DNA from: Paraspadella gotoi
Lineage: Eukaryota > Chaetognatha
NCBI GenBank assembly: GCA_051294375.1
Contig: CM119268.1
Span: 919,218-983,217 of the forward strand
Direction: 5' to 3'
DNA: 64,000 nt
The notes beneath the pieces are model-generated. The model was not told the DNA's origin and searched no databases. It saw only the letters and a list, made by a program, of their open reading frames with translations. A program made the position numbers and the translations under genes. Shown here piece after piece: positions 54,427-64,000 of this stretch (position 1 is its first letter; the number at the start of each line of letters is the position of its first letter).

Positions 54427-54610
54427 GAACTGGCGAGAGAGTCTTGATTGAAAGCTTGCAGATACCTGCTATGTCATTATCTGTCCAAAGTCAGGGGCAA
54501 GATAGCTATGTCATTAACTTGGCCTAAATCAGGGGCAAGCAAGATAGCTTTTGTGGATAATAATGTGCATCGCATGCCCGCTACAGTACCAATTACATGT
54601 ACTAACACCG
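54427..54610 (-). mobile_element. Family A dispersed repeat, mirrored copy
   Basis: Reverse-oriented counterpart of 51979-52202 in the right arm. The AT-rich middle segment present at 52035-52065 is missing here, so the arms are not identical. Confidence 0.85.
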
Positions 54611-55620
54611 AAGCATACGTCCCTTACAAATGAATCAGAATAAAAGGCGAGATTGAAATGAACTCTAAAGGTAAAGAACTCTAAAGAACTCTAAAGAACT
54701 CTAAAGGTAAAGAAGTTCCATCGACTGAGGTCCCGGATTCTAGGCCGCGATTCAATGGGCAGAAACGGATTCCATTGTGTCGAACGCGATTCAATTGAAG
54801 CTTCACCGATTCCATTGAGTCAGATCGTAGTAGCGACATAAAAAAAAAAGATGTTGACCCAGAAGCAGAGAAAGTGAAAAAGCTCTGAACGCGGAGTCAA
54901 TCTAAATGTGAAAACCCGGAATGGAAACCGGATTAAAAATTAAACAGAGAGAGAGAGAGAGAAGAGAGAGAGAAAGAGAACGGGCCCTTTTAAAAACTGG
55001 GTCAGACTGGAAAAAAATGGTGAAGGTTAGAGTAAGAGTCAAAAATGGAGCGTCTCTCTCCGACTTAAAAATTCCGTGGGTAGAAGACCGACGGAATTCG
55101 AGTGAAAGTGAAACTTAATCCAACCGAACTTCACTTCGAAATTGCCCGTCCTTTCTTTCATTATAAACTCTAAATAGAAAGAGAAAACTCATCGAAGTTT
55201 AACATTTTCGACGACGACGACAAAATTTCAAGTTCATTCGATCGCGGAAAAAAAAAAAAGATTATTTAATTATTTTCTTCTTTTTTTTTTCCAGAGGTCC
55301 GGCCGGTTGATTGAATTAAAACGCCTATAGGGTTAAAGCCTTCGCGGCGCCATGGGGCGCTCTGGTAAAATTTGGTTTGCGGTGGGGACAAAAGGGGGGG
55401 GGAGGTAATTTTTTTTTTGTTCTGGGTGAAAGAGAGGGGGGCGGAGGGCTAATTCGTGGCGGGCCCTTTCGAAGATGCCCTGAAGCTATTAAGGCGAGTA
55501 TATCTAGTCGGCTGATCTTTGGTTTGAAAAAATTATAATCGCTCAAAACATTCCGGAAAAAAAAGTTATAAGTTGTTAAAAAATTAATATGGACGCTCGA
55601 AGAGAAGGAAACTTCCGAGG

Positions 55621-55628
55621 GAGGAGAG

Positions 55629-55676
<48 letters not shown>
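55621..55676. repeat. (GA)n microsatellite
   Basis: Mirror of the (CT)n in the left arm, with one broken unit (GAGAAGAG). Confidence 0.96.
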
Positions 55677-55683
<7 letters not shown>

Positions 55684-56034
55684 AACGAAAGTGTAAGATT
55701 GGCCTTGGGCTAGAGAAACTAAGTCGGCATCGCACGACGGGAATAAATCATTTTAAAAGGATATTAAAATAATATAAAAAGAAAATTTAAAAAAGGAGGC
55801 TTCATTTTTTTTTAAATTAACCAAGGTTTGACTGACGTCGGAGTACATTCCAGTGGAAGGAACAATGGAATCGTTTCAAAAAGAAAAAACTTATTAAACT
55901 GGCATATTTTCAGTCAAGAATTAATCTCTCAATAACTTAGCGGAGCGCGGGGCACCTCAACGACGAGATGGCGATACAAGGCGATGCCGTTACTAGCTCC
56001 ATACTGTAAGTCTATTCATTGTGCTGGAAACCCA

Positions 56035-56345
56035 AGACCGTGTCCCTCTTTAAGAAAAAAAAAAGGATTCGCCGTAAATTACCAATAATATTAGAATGTT
56101 ATGTGAATTAGAGATCGTCCGGTATTCGCCGCACAGAACTGAAAAGCTCGCATCCCATTCCCCCCCCGTCCCCCCCTACTCACGTCGTCCTCCTCGCGTC
56201 TCTTCCACTCAAAACTCAAAAACCTTTTGTTTCTTTTGTCTCTTAGCCTTTTGGCCTCCGGCATAAATCATGTACCAAAAGGAAAGGGGGGGAAAAAAGG
56301 GGGGAAAAAAAGGGGGAAATAAAAAAGGATCCATTTTTTCTTGTT
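56035..56345. other. Unique DNA, no gene seen
   Basis: Contains C-rich (56160-56180) and GGGGAAAAAAGG (56285-56322) patches. No exon. Confidence 0.5.
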
Positions 56346-56348
56346 TTT

Positions 56349-56725
56349 AGTTGCGCCGCGAGTACTCGCGGAACAACTTTATAAGTCACTTGTCGGTCGG
56401 TCTGTCGGTTGGTATATCTGTCCGTCGGTCTGTCCCACTTATGTTAACAATACTCATAACTCGCCTATAGTTGGTTGCTCATTTGTTAAGACAGGAAAAA
56501 CCTCGAATCTGAGTGACTGCTAGCGCCGCCCTCAGGAAATCCTAATCCTAAAACTAAAAAGAATAAAAGACGGAATTTCGATGCAGTGCCTGTCATAAAT
56601 ACAATTACAATATAAATACGTTTGTTATACATAAGTTTCGTAGTCATGTGATCACAGGAAAAGACACGTGAAAAGAAAGTCACTTCGGCGCAACACATTG
56701 GATGGACCGACCGATGTTGTTCCTC
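56349..56725 (+). mobile_element. Family B dispersed repeat, near full length
   Basis: GTTGCGCCGCGAGTACTCGC opens a near-perfect palindromic hairpin. GTCGGTCGGTCTGTCGGTTG, the CCTATAGTTGGTTGCTCATT block and a terminal CTTCGGCGCAACACATTGGA follow. Confidence 0.87.
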
Positions 56726-56969
56726 CTTTTTCTTCCTTCTTTCTTCCACTCCCCCCCCTCGCCGGCAGCCCATTATCCGCGCCGGCGATGATTCTCATGT
56801 CTCTCACTCTCTCGCTTTTTCTTAGTTTTCTCTCTTTCGTCTTTCCTAAGTTCTCTCGCTCTCTATCTCTCTCGCTCACGCTTTCCCACCACATTCCTCA
56901 TGGGCCGTGCCATTGTTGTTTCCTGATGAGCATCAGCGAACTTCTTTTAAACTTCTTCTCCTTAAATTA

Positions 56970-56970
56970 T

Positions 56971-57004
<34 letters not shown>

Positions 57005-57022
57005 NNNNNNNNNNNNNNNNNN
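56970..57022. repeat. (CT)n with 18-N gap
   Basis: CT run from 56970, then Ns from 57005 to 57022. Confidence 0.97.
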
Positions 57023-57024
57023 TG

Positions 57025-57758
57025 TCATTATTTGTCATTTTTTGGTGGGTCTTTTTGTCTCATTTGTTTTCTGTCTTTTCTCGAGTTATTTTCGACTTTT
57101 TTTGTTATCGAAGTCGATTCGTTTTTTTGAAAAGTAAATAATTTTAAAAATCTGCCATCTTGAAATATATTAGCTCTTGTTCTCTGCGCCATTCATTTAT
57201 TTTAAAACATTTTATACTTTCTTTCATTTCGTTGCGTTTGAATTTAAGCGATAGTGATGAAGGCTTGTAAATAAAAAAGCCGAATTTTTAATATCAACGT
57301 TGTTTGTAAATAAATTAATATTTACCTTACTTCTCGTTTCATTTTAAAAACAACGAATGCAAAAGAATATTAAATACAAATATCGAATATGAAATATCTT
57401 TGTTTGGGGTCATATACGAAAGAAGAGAGGCACCAGCCCTTTTCATCGATTGAACTCTTTACCAAAAAAAAAGGACAACCGCGCCCTTCAGTTATTGAAA
57501 ATGAATAAATTTCGAAGAGAAAAGAAAAAAAGAGAAAAATATCAATATCATTTCTACGTGGCGGGAAAACTTGAATTCGGATCGGCCAACCAAATTTATA
57601 AGTTGTAAACTCGACGAATTCCCGCTGTAGAAACTCGATTCTTATGAATCAAAACAAAACAGATCGCCATTTTTAAAACAAAAAAGAAAACATACTCGCC
57701 CCTTCTACGACGACCCTTCCGACAAAAAAAATTAAAAATAAACCAAATCGCGAAGTGG
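57025..57758. other. AT-rich unique DNA, no gene seen
   Basis: No exon, motif cluster or repeat family recognised. Confidence 0.5.
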
Positions 57759-57762
57759 ATTT

Positions 57763-57852
57763 GAGAGAGAGAGAGAGAGAGATAGAGAGAGTGTGATAAA
57801 AAGAGAGAGACAGTAAGAGTGAGGGAGAGAGATTAAGAGAGAGAGAGAGATC
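57763..57852. repeat. (GA)n, interrupted
   Basis: GA runs separated by TAGAGAGAGTGTG and TTAAGAG. Confidence 0.93.
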
Positions 57853-58047
57853 AAGCCTATTGCATAAAGACCCCTTGATCCTTGAAGGCAACTAAGGGGA
57901 GGGAAGAAATAATTATGGAGACCCCTGACTTTTTTCTTTTTTTTCTCTTTTTTTTTCCAATCTGCATTGCAGATGTCGAGAAGCTAAAATGTAAGAGGTA
58001 GGAGGGGAATAGGAGAGAAAATAGAAAAGGGAAATAGATTAGAAAAA

Positions 58048-58437
58048 ACAAGATCGGTCCATCCAAAGTGTTGCGCCGCAGTGATCACGTGATCACATGA
58101 CTGGTTGATCACTACTCCACCAAGTTTTCTTTCAAACAACCTGACATTACAAGAAATATGCCGTACTTTGTGATCATGCGTGATCATGCGTGGCCACATA
58201 ATGACAAAAGTATGAAATGTAGTATAAAATAACTTTATTAGCCCGTGTATTTATGAAACTGTTCTTTATAACTAGCAAGCAGTCACCAATTTCTATTTTA
58301 TTCCTGTCTTAACAAATGAGCGATTAACTATAAGCGAATTATGAGCATTTTTAATGAAGTTGGATAGACGGACGGACAGACATACCGACCGACCAACAGA
58401 CTGGGACTGAACACTGATTTCTCGCGGCGCAACTAAA
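58048..58437 (-). mobile_element. Family B dispersed repeat, near full length, reversed
   Basis: On the minus strand it runs from AGTTGCGCCGCGAG, through the CGGTCGGTATGTCTGTCCGT block and GCTCATTTGTTAAGACAGGA, to GCGGCGCAACACTTTGGATG. It contains a perfect 16-bp palindrome, GTGATCACGTGATCAC (58081-58096). Confidence 0.87.
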
Positions 58438-58470
58438 AATAAAGCGGAAGGAGAAAAATATAGTTATTAT

Positions 58471-58502
58471 ATATATATATTGGTTGTACCGATTTCATAA
58501 GG
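58471..58502 (-). mobile_element. Family A dispersed repeat, end fragment
   Basis: Only the TATTGGTTGTACCGATTTCA end is present. Confidence 0.65.
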
Positions 58503-58509
58503 AGAGCGA

Positions 58510-59335
58510 GTCGGAGATATTTTCTCTGTTTCTCTATCCTTGGTTTTCAATTCTTACCATTTATACTCCACGTGTCTTTGAGTATATTTTTTATCTTCCT
58601 TTTTAACAATCGTTTTATCTTTGCTTTTTTTCTTCTTTTTTTATCTGCTTTCTCTTTTCTCTGTTCTCTTTTGTTTCCTTTTGCTTTTGCCTTTTACCAC
58701 TCGTTAGGCCCATTAGCTATTACTTTTTGTACTTTCTCCAAACAGAAAAAAATGTAAAGTAAAAAGAAAGTAATGTAATAAACTGTTTAAAATAATTATC
58801 ATGTACACGCTCGAAAAAATTATATTTTCGCCCAAATTCCCCACCGTCCCCTTTCTTTCTCACTCCATAAATCTATTTGGGCTAAAATTTATTTATTAAA
58901 AAAAATGTCGCGTTCAGTAAAAAAATTTCTTTTTTTTTTACGAGCGCGAGACTCTTATTTACCAAATTTATTAATATTTCGAAGATAACGTGTTTGTGAA
59001 CAAAACGAATTGTCTTTTGCTTCATCTCTTACTTTACATAATTTAATTGATCTCTTCCATCCTTGTCTCATCTTAAATCGCTCATCGCGTCATGAATGTC
59101 AAAGGGACTCTTTGCCTTATTTCCAACAAGGGATTATTTTGAGTGACGTTAGCTGCTCTGAGTCTCTCTCTCTCTCTCTCTTTCCCCCATGGGCCATTTC
59201 CACGATCTCGAAAGATTCCTTCCTCTTGAGAGAAAAGATGTCAGAAAAGGAGTGAAGAAAGAACAAAGAATGACGCCAATCCACGCAAGTGACTCCCGAG
59301 TCTTACAAATTCACAGATTCACAAAACTGGGTGAG
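58510..59335. other. Unique DNA, no gene seen
   Basis: Short CT run at 59162-59182. No exon was recognised. Confidence 0.5.
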
Positions 59336-59344
59336 GTCGCCAAT

Positions 59345-59412
59345 TATAATTAAATAAATAATTAAATAAATAATTAAATAATTAATTAAATAATTAATTA
59401 AATAATTAATCT
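59345..59412. repeat. (AATAATTAAAT)n repeat
   Basis: Tandem AAATAATTAAAT units. CTGGGTGAGGTCG flanks both sides (59328 and 59412), a short direct repeat. Confidence 0.9.
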
Positions 59413-60120
59413 GGGTGAGGTCGTCAATTAATTTTTAAAATTTCTTCGAGATTGCCCGTTTCGATTTTCTCTCTTTTTTCCCCCTTCTGCTCACGAGCTG
59501 TTGTAATTCTAAGAAATTGTTAATTTAAGACTAGAATGTGCACTGTAATGTGCACTGAATGTAATGTAATGTGCACTGAATGTGCATTGTGCAGTGTAGA
59601 TCGTATTTCGATTCGTGATTGACCTACGTATCCTGCGGTCAACACTATTTAACTTATTCTGTTTAAAAAAGGCAAATGCTATTTTTAAGATGTGTTGTTC
59701 AAGAAGAAGTTATGGATTTTTGCAATGACCGTAAAGCTTTTCCGACTCGTTAACCAAAGTTATTAAATGAAATAAACAATTTATATACGTGCAAACAACG
59801 AATTGCAAAAGATTGGATTTCAACAATCGACTTGACGATCAGGAGACAACTCCCTCTCACAGAGAAAGCCCCCCCCTCCAGCCGGGTGACCATTAGTCGT
59901 GAAAATCATCAACGTCTTTTGTTTTGATTTTGTTGCGAATACTAATTAGCCTGGGGACTCAGCGAAGCGATATAGGAGCCAATGTTTCTAGTCGATGACC
60001 CAGTGGCCCACCTGGTTATCGTTTCGCCATGAATGTTGGTTCAATCTAACCTTATTTTGGCTCGCGAATAGTTTTCTTGTCAACATAACACATTGACTGC
60101 ACGGTCGACTCCAGAACGAT
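59413..60120. other. Unique DNA, no gene seen
   Basis: Contains an AATGTGCACTG repeat (59535-59596, four or five units). No exon was recognised. Confidence 0.5.
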
Positions 60121-60130
60121 TTCTGTGCGC

Positions 60131-60165
60131 TGATTGGCTGAGATTTCTCCTCCGCCGATTGGTGG
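60131..60165. promoter_or_regulatory. Paired ATTGG (CCAAT) motifs
   Basis: GCTGATTGGCTGA and GCCGATTGGTGGA (ATTGG at 60133-60137 and 60158-60162) match the NF-Y consensus. They precede a short GC-rich open stretch (60165-60270). Promoter function is inference. Confidence 0.3.
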
Positions 60166-60273
60166 AGGTTACCGGGTCGACGTCGTTAAAGTTGCCGACG
60201 AACCGAAGCGACTTTTCGAGGTTCTTGAGGTCACGTGGAGTAATCCCGATGGATTCCCCCGCTTTTCTTGGCG

Positions 60274-60300
<27 letters not shown>
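60274..60300. repeat. (GA)n microsatellite
   Basis: About 13 GA units followed by GGGGGGG. Confidence 0.95.
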
Positions 60301-60306
<6 letters not shown>

Positions 60307-60424
60307 CAAGCAGGCTTTATTTTTCTCTCTCTCACTTGTTACTTGAGATCAGGCCAAATTTTCAACTTCTCCACTCCCCATCCTCCCTTTTTCACCAATT
60401 TCTCAATTCACTTCTCACTTCTTC

Positions 60425-60506
60425 CCCCTTCACCCCTCCGCCCTTACCCCTTCGCCCTTACCCCTCCGCCCTTACCCCTACGCCCTTACCCCTCCGCCCT
60501 TACCCC
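60425..60506. repeat. 15-bp CCGCCCTTACCCCTT repeat
   Basis: Five to six units. It keeps two + frames open but shows no coding character. Confidence 0.93.
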
Positions 60507-60754
60507 CAAAGGAGTCTTTGCCAAGTTTCTTGTCTCTTTGTTTTCTGCATCAATTGACTTTTCAAGATTTGAATTCCTTTCGATTCGTTATTCGTTCTTT
60601 GTTTAGGGATAATTGTCGGAACATCCGGTTTATATTAAAACTACTCGAGATTCATGACAAGACTTTAACGTCTTGCGATGAGGAAGAGATATAGGACTAA
60701 ATGTACAGCCTCACTTTGGACCATAATATCTCTAATAGCTGTAATATACTATAT

Positions 60755-60862
60755 TAATAATAATAACATTTAAGATAAAAGGTGACGGAGAAAAATACGC
60801 AGGAGAATAATAATAATAACAATAATAATAATTATTATTNNNNNNNNNNTTATTATTATTAA
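60755..60862. repeat. (TAA)n repeat with 10-N gap
   Basis: TAA/TAATAA units on one side and TTATTA on the other of Ns at 60840-60849, giving an inverted arrangement. Confidence 0.93.
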
Positions 60863-61041
60863 TCTATAATATCTTTAAACCAGAAATTTCAAAATTACGA
60901 GTCGACTTCCTAGTTCGTCTGTCAAGCTGCTTCGAGCGTTTGACGCCGCCGCCGCCGCCGCCGCCGCGACAAGTCAGAAAAATCTCGTTCAATCGAGTGG
61001 CCATCTCGCGACCGAAGAATCTTAAGGGATTAGCGATCGAG

Positions 61042-61317
61042 ATGAGGGATTTAAAAGTTGATCTAAGGTCCTTGGCTCGGATGGCATATTCTGTGGCACT
61101 TGACAGGCAAAATCGTCTGACACTTAATAAGGCAATCGGGATGGAAGCACAAATCTTGTGGCGCTCGACTGTGCGATTTGATGGCAAAATCGTGTGGCGC
61201 TTTGATGGCATTCGGAAAAGAATAAAAGAAGAAATTACGCGGACAATAAATCGAGGCTTATCTTTTGATGAGCGCCGCCGACAAGATTTACTGCTTAAGA
61301 TGCGTCGTTATTCCTGA
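61042..61317 (+). CDS. Hypothetical open frame, unknown
   Basis: ATG to TGA, 91 codons. The frame is also open upstream through a (CCG)n run to about 60940. The peptide is basic and helical in look (MRDLKVDLRSLARMAYSVAL; later GIRKRIKEEITRTINRGLSF, then DERRRQDLLLKMRRYS), with no internal stops. It includes imperfect duplicated DNA around GATGGCAAAATCGTGTGGCG. I recognise no family, see no splice sites, and the minus strand is also open, so this may be fortuitous. Confidence 0.22.
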   Translation: MRDLKVDLRSLARMAYSVALDRQNRLTLNKAIGMEAQILWRSTVRFDGKIVWRFDGIRKRIKEEITRTINRGLSFDERRRQDLLLKMRRYS

Positions 61318-61383
61318 TCGTATTGAGCATCAATGCGTCAAAGGTAATTGACTAATAACGCTACTGGGTTGCGGCACTTTAGT

Positions 61384-61625
61384 AATGTTGTCCAATTGTT
61401 AAATGTAATTTTAAAAAAGAGTTATATTTCTTTATATCAACTTTTCATGATAAATCCCAATCTGCAAAAAACATCTCACAAAAAACTAAATATGGCCTAC
61501 TGCATAAATTGTAAAATTTATGATAATTTTTTTTTATACAGAAATGTTCATTAGTATAATGTTGTTCGTTCCTCACTTTTATAATTTTAATTAAAGTTAA
61601 ATTTAGAATTTTTACTACGCTTTAG
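61384..61625 (+). mobile_element. Family D arm, solitary copy
   Basis: Matches the reverse complement of 7436-7690: GAGTTATATTTCTTT, CAATCTGCAAAAAA, ATGGCCTACTGC, ATAATGTTGTTCGTTCCTCA, TTTTAATTAAAGTTAAATTT. No inverted partner was seen nearby. Confidence 0.82.
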
Positions 61626-61889
61626 TGAGTATACCTTACTTTAACCCTAACTCACCAGAACGAGATTCTCTTAACCCTCACCTCGTCTCCACTCGCCGCG
61701 CGCGTCCGCTCCGGACGAAGATCCGTTTCTTTGTTTGGGTCCACGGAGTCCGAATGACAAACCGCCACCAGCGCCATCTGGAACCTTTTCTCTGACCCGA
61801 AGAAAAAGGATGGGCGTGGCTGAGGTAGGGGGCGCGGTTGTTATTGGACGCATCGTCTTTAATGAGGAAATGCCTGTCCCTCATTTTCG

Positions 61890-61955
61890 AATTTATGAAA
61901 TTGGTACAACCAATATAAAAATTATCCATTCATTTAATAAATATGTTATCCTGAA
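61890..61955 (+). mobile_element. Family A dispersed repeat, 5' part
   Basis: TTTATGAAATTGGTACAACC, AATATAAAAATTATCCATTC and AATAAATATGTTATCCTG; truncated after that. Confidence 0.82.
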
Positions 61956-62214
61956 AGGCGCGTGATATTTTAGAAACTCTTTAGTCTTTAGTTGGAACAT
62001 TGTTAGATTAAATACTATACTTAAAAATATGTGTAACTAGGTGTGGTAGTTTGGATCGAGATGATTCGCTCTTCTCCTCACAACTTCTTCGCTTCCGCTA
62101 AACCACCTTCTTCGCTTCCGCTTAACTGCCCTCTTTCGCTCTCCTAACCACCTCTTTCTCGTCCATAATCATCCGTAAATCTCTCCTCCCCCCGGTTAAC
62201 CTTTTCCTCTTCTT

Positions 62215-64000
62215 CCTCTCTTCCTCTCCCCCCCACTAACTCTCATCCCCATTTCCCTCTCTCCCCTCCTCTCCCCATTCCCATCTCCCTCCCTTCTCCC
62301 CATTTCCCTTCTCCCCCTCTCTCCCCATTTCCCTTTTCTCCCTTCTCTCCCCATTTCCCTCTCCCCATCTCTCCCCATTTCCCTTCTCCCCCCTCCTCTC
62401 TCCCATCTTCCCATCCTCCCCTCTCTCCCCATTTCCCCTCCTCTCTCCCCTCTCCTCCCCCATTTCCTTCTCCCCTCTCTCCCCATTTCCTTCTCCCCCT
62501 CTGCTCCCCATTTCTCCCCTCTCCCCCTCTCTCCCCATTTCGCCATCTCCCCCTCTCATCCCCATTTCCCTTCTCCCCCCTCTCTCCCCATTTCCCATCT
62601 CCCCTCTCTCCCCATTTCCCATCCTTCCCCCTCTCTACCCAATTTCCCTTACTTCCCCCTCTTCTCACCCTCTCCCATATCTCCCCTCTCTCCCCATTTC
62701 CTCTCTCGCCCCCTCTCTCCCCATATGTCCTGGCTTCCTCCCCCATCTCTCCCCATTTCCCATCTCCCCTCTCTCCGCCATTTCCCTTCTCCCCCCTCCT
62801 CTCCTCCATTTCCCTTCTCCCCCTCTCTCCGCCACTCTCCCCATTCTCCCCCTCTACTCTCCCATTTCCCTTCTCCCCCTCTCCCTCTCCATTTCGCTTC
62901 TCCCCCTCTCCCTCTCCATCCCCCCGCTCTTCTCCCCGTATTCCCCTTCTCCCTCTCCTTCCCCATTTCCCTATCTCCCCTCTCTCCCCATTTCCCATCT
63001 CCCCCTCTCTCCCATTTCCCCTTTTCCCCCCTCCTCTCCCACACTTTCCCTTCCTCCCCTCTTCCCCCATTTCCCTTCTTCCCCCTCTCTTCCCCATTTC
63101 CCTTCTCCCCTCGCCTCTTCCATTCCCACTCCCCCCCTCCCTCTCATTTCCTTCTCCCCCCTCCCTCTCCATTTCCCTTCTCCCCCGCTCCCCTCTCCAT
63201 TTCGCTTCTCCCCTCTCCCTCTCCATTTCGCTTCTACTCCCCACCCCTCTCCATTTCGCCCTTCTCCCCCTCTCCCTCTCCATTCCGTTCTCCCCCTCCC
63301 TCTCCCATTTCCCTTCTCCCCCCCTTCCCTCTCCATTTCCCTTCTCCCCCCTCCCTTTCTCCATATTCCACTTCTCCCCCCTCCCTCTCCATTTCCCTTC
63401 TCCCCTCTCACCCCTTCCCTTCTCCCATTCTCCCCTCTCTCCCCACCTCCATCTTCCTTCTCACCCCCCTCCCCTTCATCCATTCTCCCTTCCTCCCCCC
63501 TTCTCCCCCCTCTCCATTTCCCTTCTCCTTCCGCTCCCTCTCCATTTCGCTTCTCCCCCTCCTCCCCTCTCCATTTACCCTTCTCCCCTCTCCCATTCGC
63601 TTCTCCATTTCCCTTCTCCCCCCTTCCTCCTCTCCATTTCCCTTCTCCGCCCTCCCCTCTCCCATTTCCCATCTCCCCTCCTCCCCATTTCCCTTCTCCC
63701 CCCTTCTCTCATTTTCCCTTCTCCCCCTCCCTCTCTCCATTTTTCCCTTTTTTTTCTTCCCCGCCCCTCCCTCTCCATTTCTCTTCTCCCCCTCCTCTCC
63801 CATTTCCGCTTCTCCCTCGCCCTCTCCTCTCCATTTCCCTTCCTTCCCCCTTCTCTCCCTCTCCCATTCCTCTTCATCCCCTTCCCTCCCTCTCCATTTC
63901 CCTTCTTCACCCCCCTCCCTCTTCCCATTTCCTTCTCCCGCCCCCTCCATTCGCTCTCCCTTCTCTCCATTTCTTCCCTCCTCTCCCTCCTTCCGCCTGC
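62215..64000. repeat. Polypyrimidine CTCTCCCCATTTCCCTTCTC minisatellite
   Basis: Nearly 1.8 kb of degenerate 20-26-bp units, almost free of G on the + strand and running off the window. An earlier form, CTCTCTCCCCATTTCCCTTC, changes near 62800-63100 to a CCCTCTCCATTTCCCTTCTC form. The Gly/Glu/Arg-rich minus frames of up to 373 codons are its translations. Confidence 0.97.

Larger units (their letters stand above)
53299..56032. repeat. Giant palindrome, right arm
   Basis: Reverse-complement of the left arm. Its GTACTCGCACTCACTCGCAT-type minisatellite (53630-53935) has about eight or nine units against about three in the left arm. Confidence 0.93.

Noticed and set aside
62243-63364. 373-codon minus-strand Gly/Glu/Arg frame
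   Set aside because: Translation of the polypyrimidine minisatellite; no sequence outside the array.

Overview
This is a eukaryotic, metazoan-type genomic window: very gene-poor, packed with simple repeats and minisatellites, with large introns and no bacterial gene organisation. The only gene I recognise with confidence is the 5' end of a PTPN14/PTPN21 (Drosophila Pez) type FERM-domain protein tyrosine phosphatase on the + strand. Exon 1 is 15726-15899, exon 2 is 21947-22065 and exon 3 is 23175-23225. Exon 3 is repeated identically at 24119-24169. The three exons join in phase and encode about 115 residues of the FERM F1 lobe. An animal gene, (CT)n-rich DNA and short TTAGGG-type motifs fit an invertebrate animal; I cannot name the species from sequence alone.

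Layout. 1-6300: purine-rich tracts, (CT)n, (GTC)n and minisatellites (30-bp, 26-bp, 20-bp units). 6300-9460: AT-rich DNA with a long-inverted-repeat element (about 7436-9150), then short tandem repeats. 9460-15300: unique DNA mixed with (CT)n and C/T-rich minisatellites. 15326-15420: three CACGTG E-boxes and a TATA-like box upstream of the Pez exon 1. 15900-24900: Pez introns, including a possible intronic promoter (two HNF4-type sites, 19459-19493) and arrays of TGTTTAC motifs. From 24170 to the window end I find no further convincing Pez exon, so either the next intron exceeds about 39 kb or the scaffold is wrong here.

30928-39975 is a tandem duplication of a roughly 4.4-kb unit; the second copy carries many single-base insertions, as in uncorrected long-read sequence. 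39955-46430 holds a 16-bp minisatellite interrupted by two copies of a roughly 1.8-kb foldback element with telomere-like motifs in its centre. 46433-48092 is a roughly 70-bp satellite with about 24 units. 50527-56032 is a giant imperfect palindrome with arms of about 2.7 kb, interrupted by N gaps. 62215-64000 is a polypyrimidine minisatellite running off the window.

Four dispersed repeat families recur: family A (GGTACAACCAAT ends), family B (GTTGCGCCGC, terminal hairpin, CGGTCGGTC-rich), family C (the foldback element) and family D (AT-rich long inverted repeat). No rRNA, tRNA, CRISPR array or intact transposase was found. Many long open frames here are translations of low-complexity DNA and are not called as genes. 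Several candidate exons (28767-28938 +, 31338-31473 -, 61042-61317 +) are offered at low confidence.
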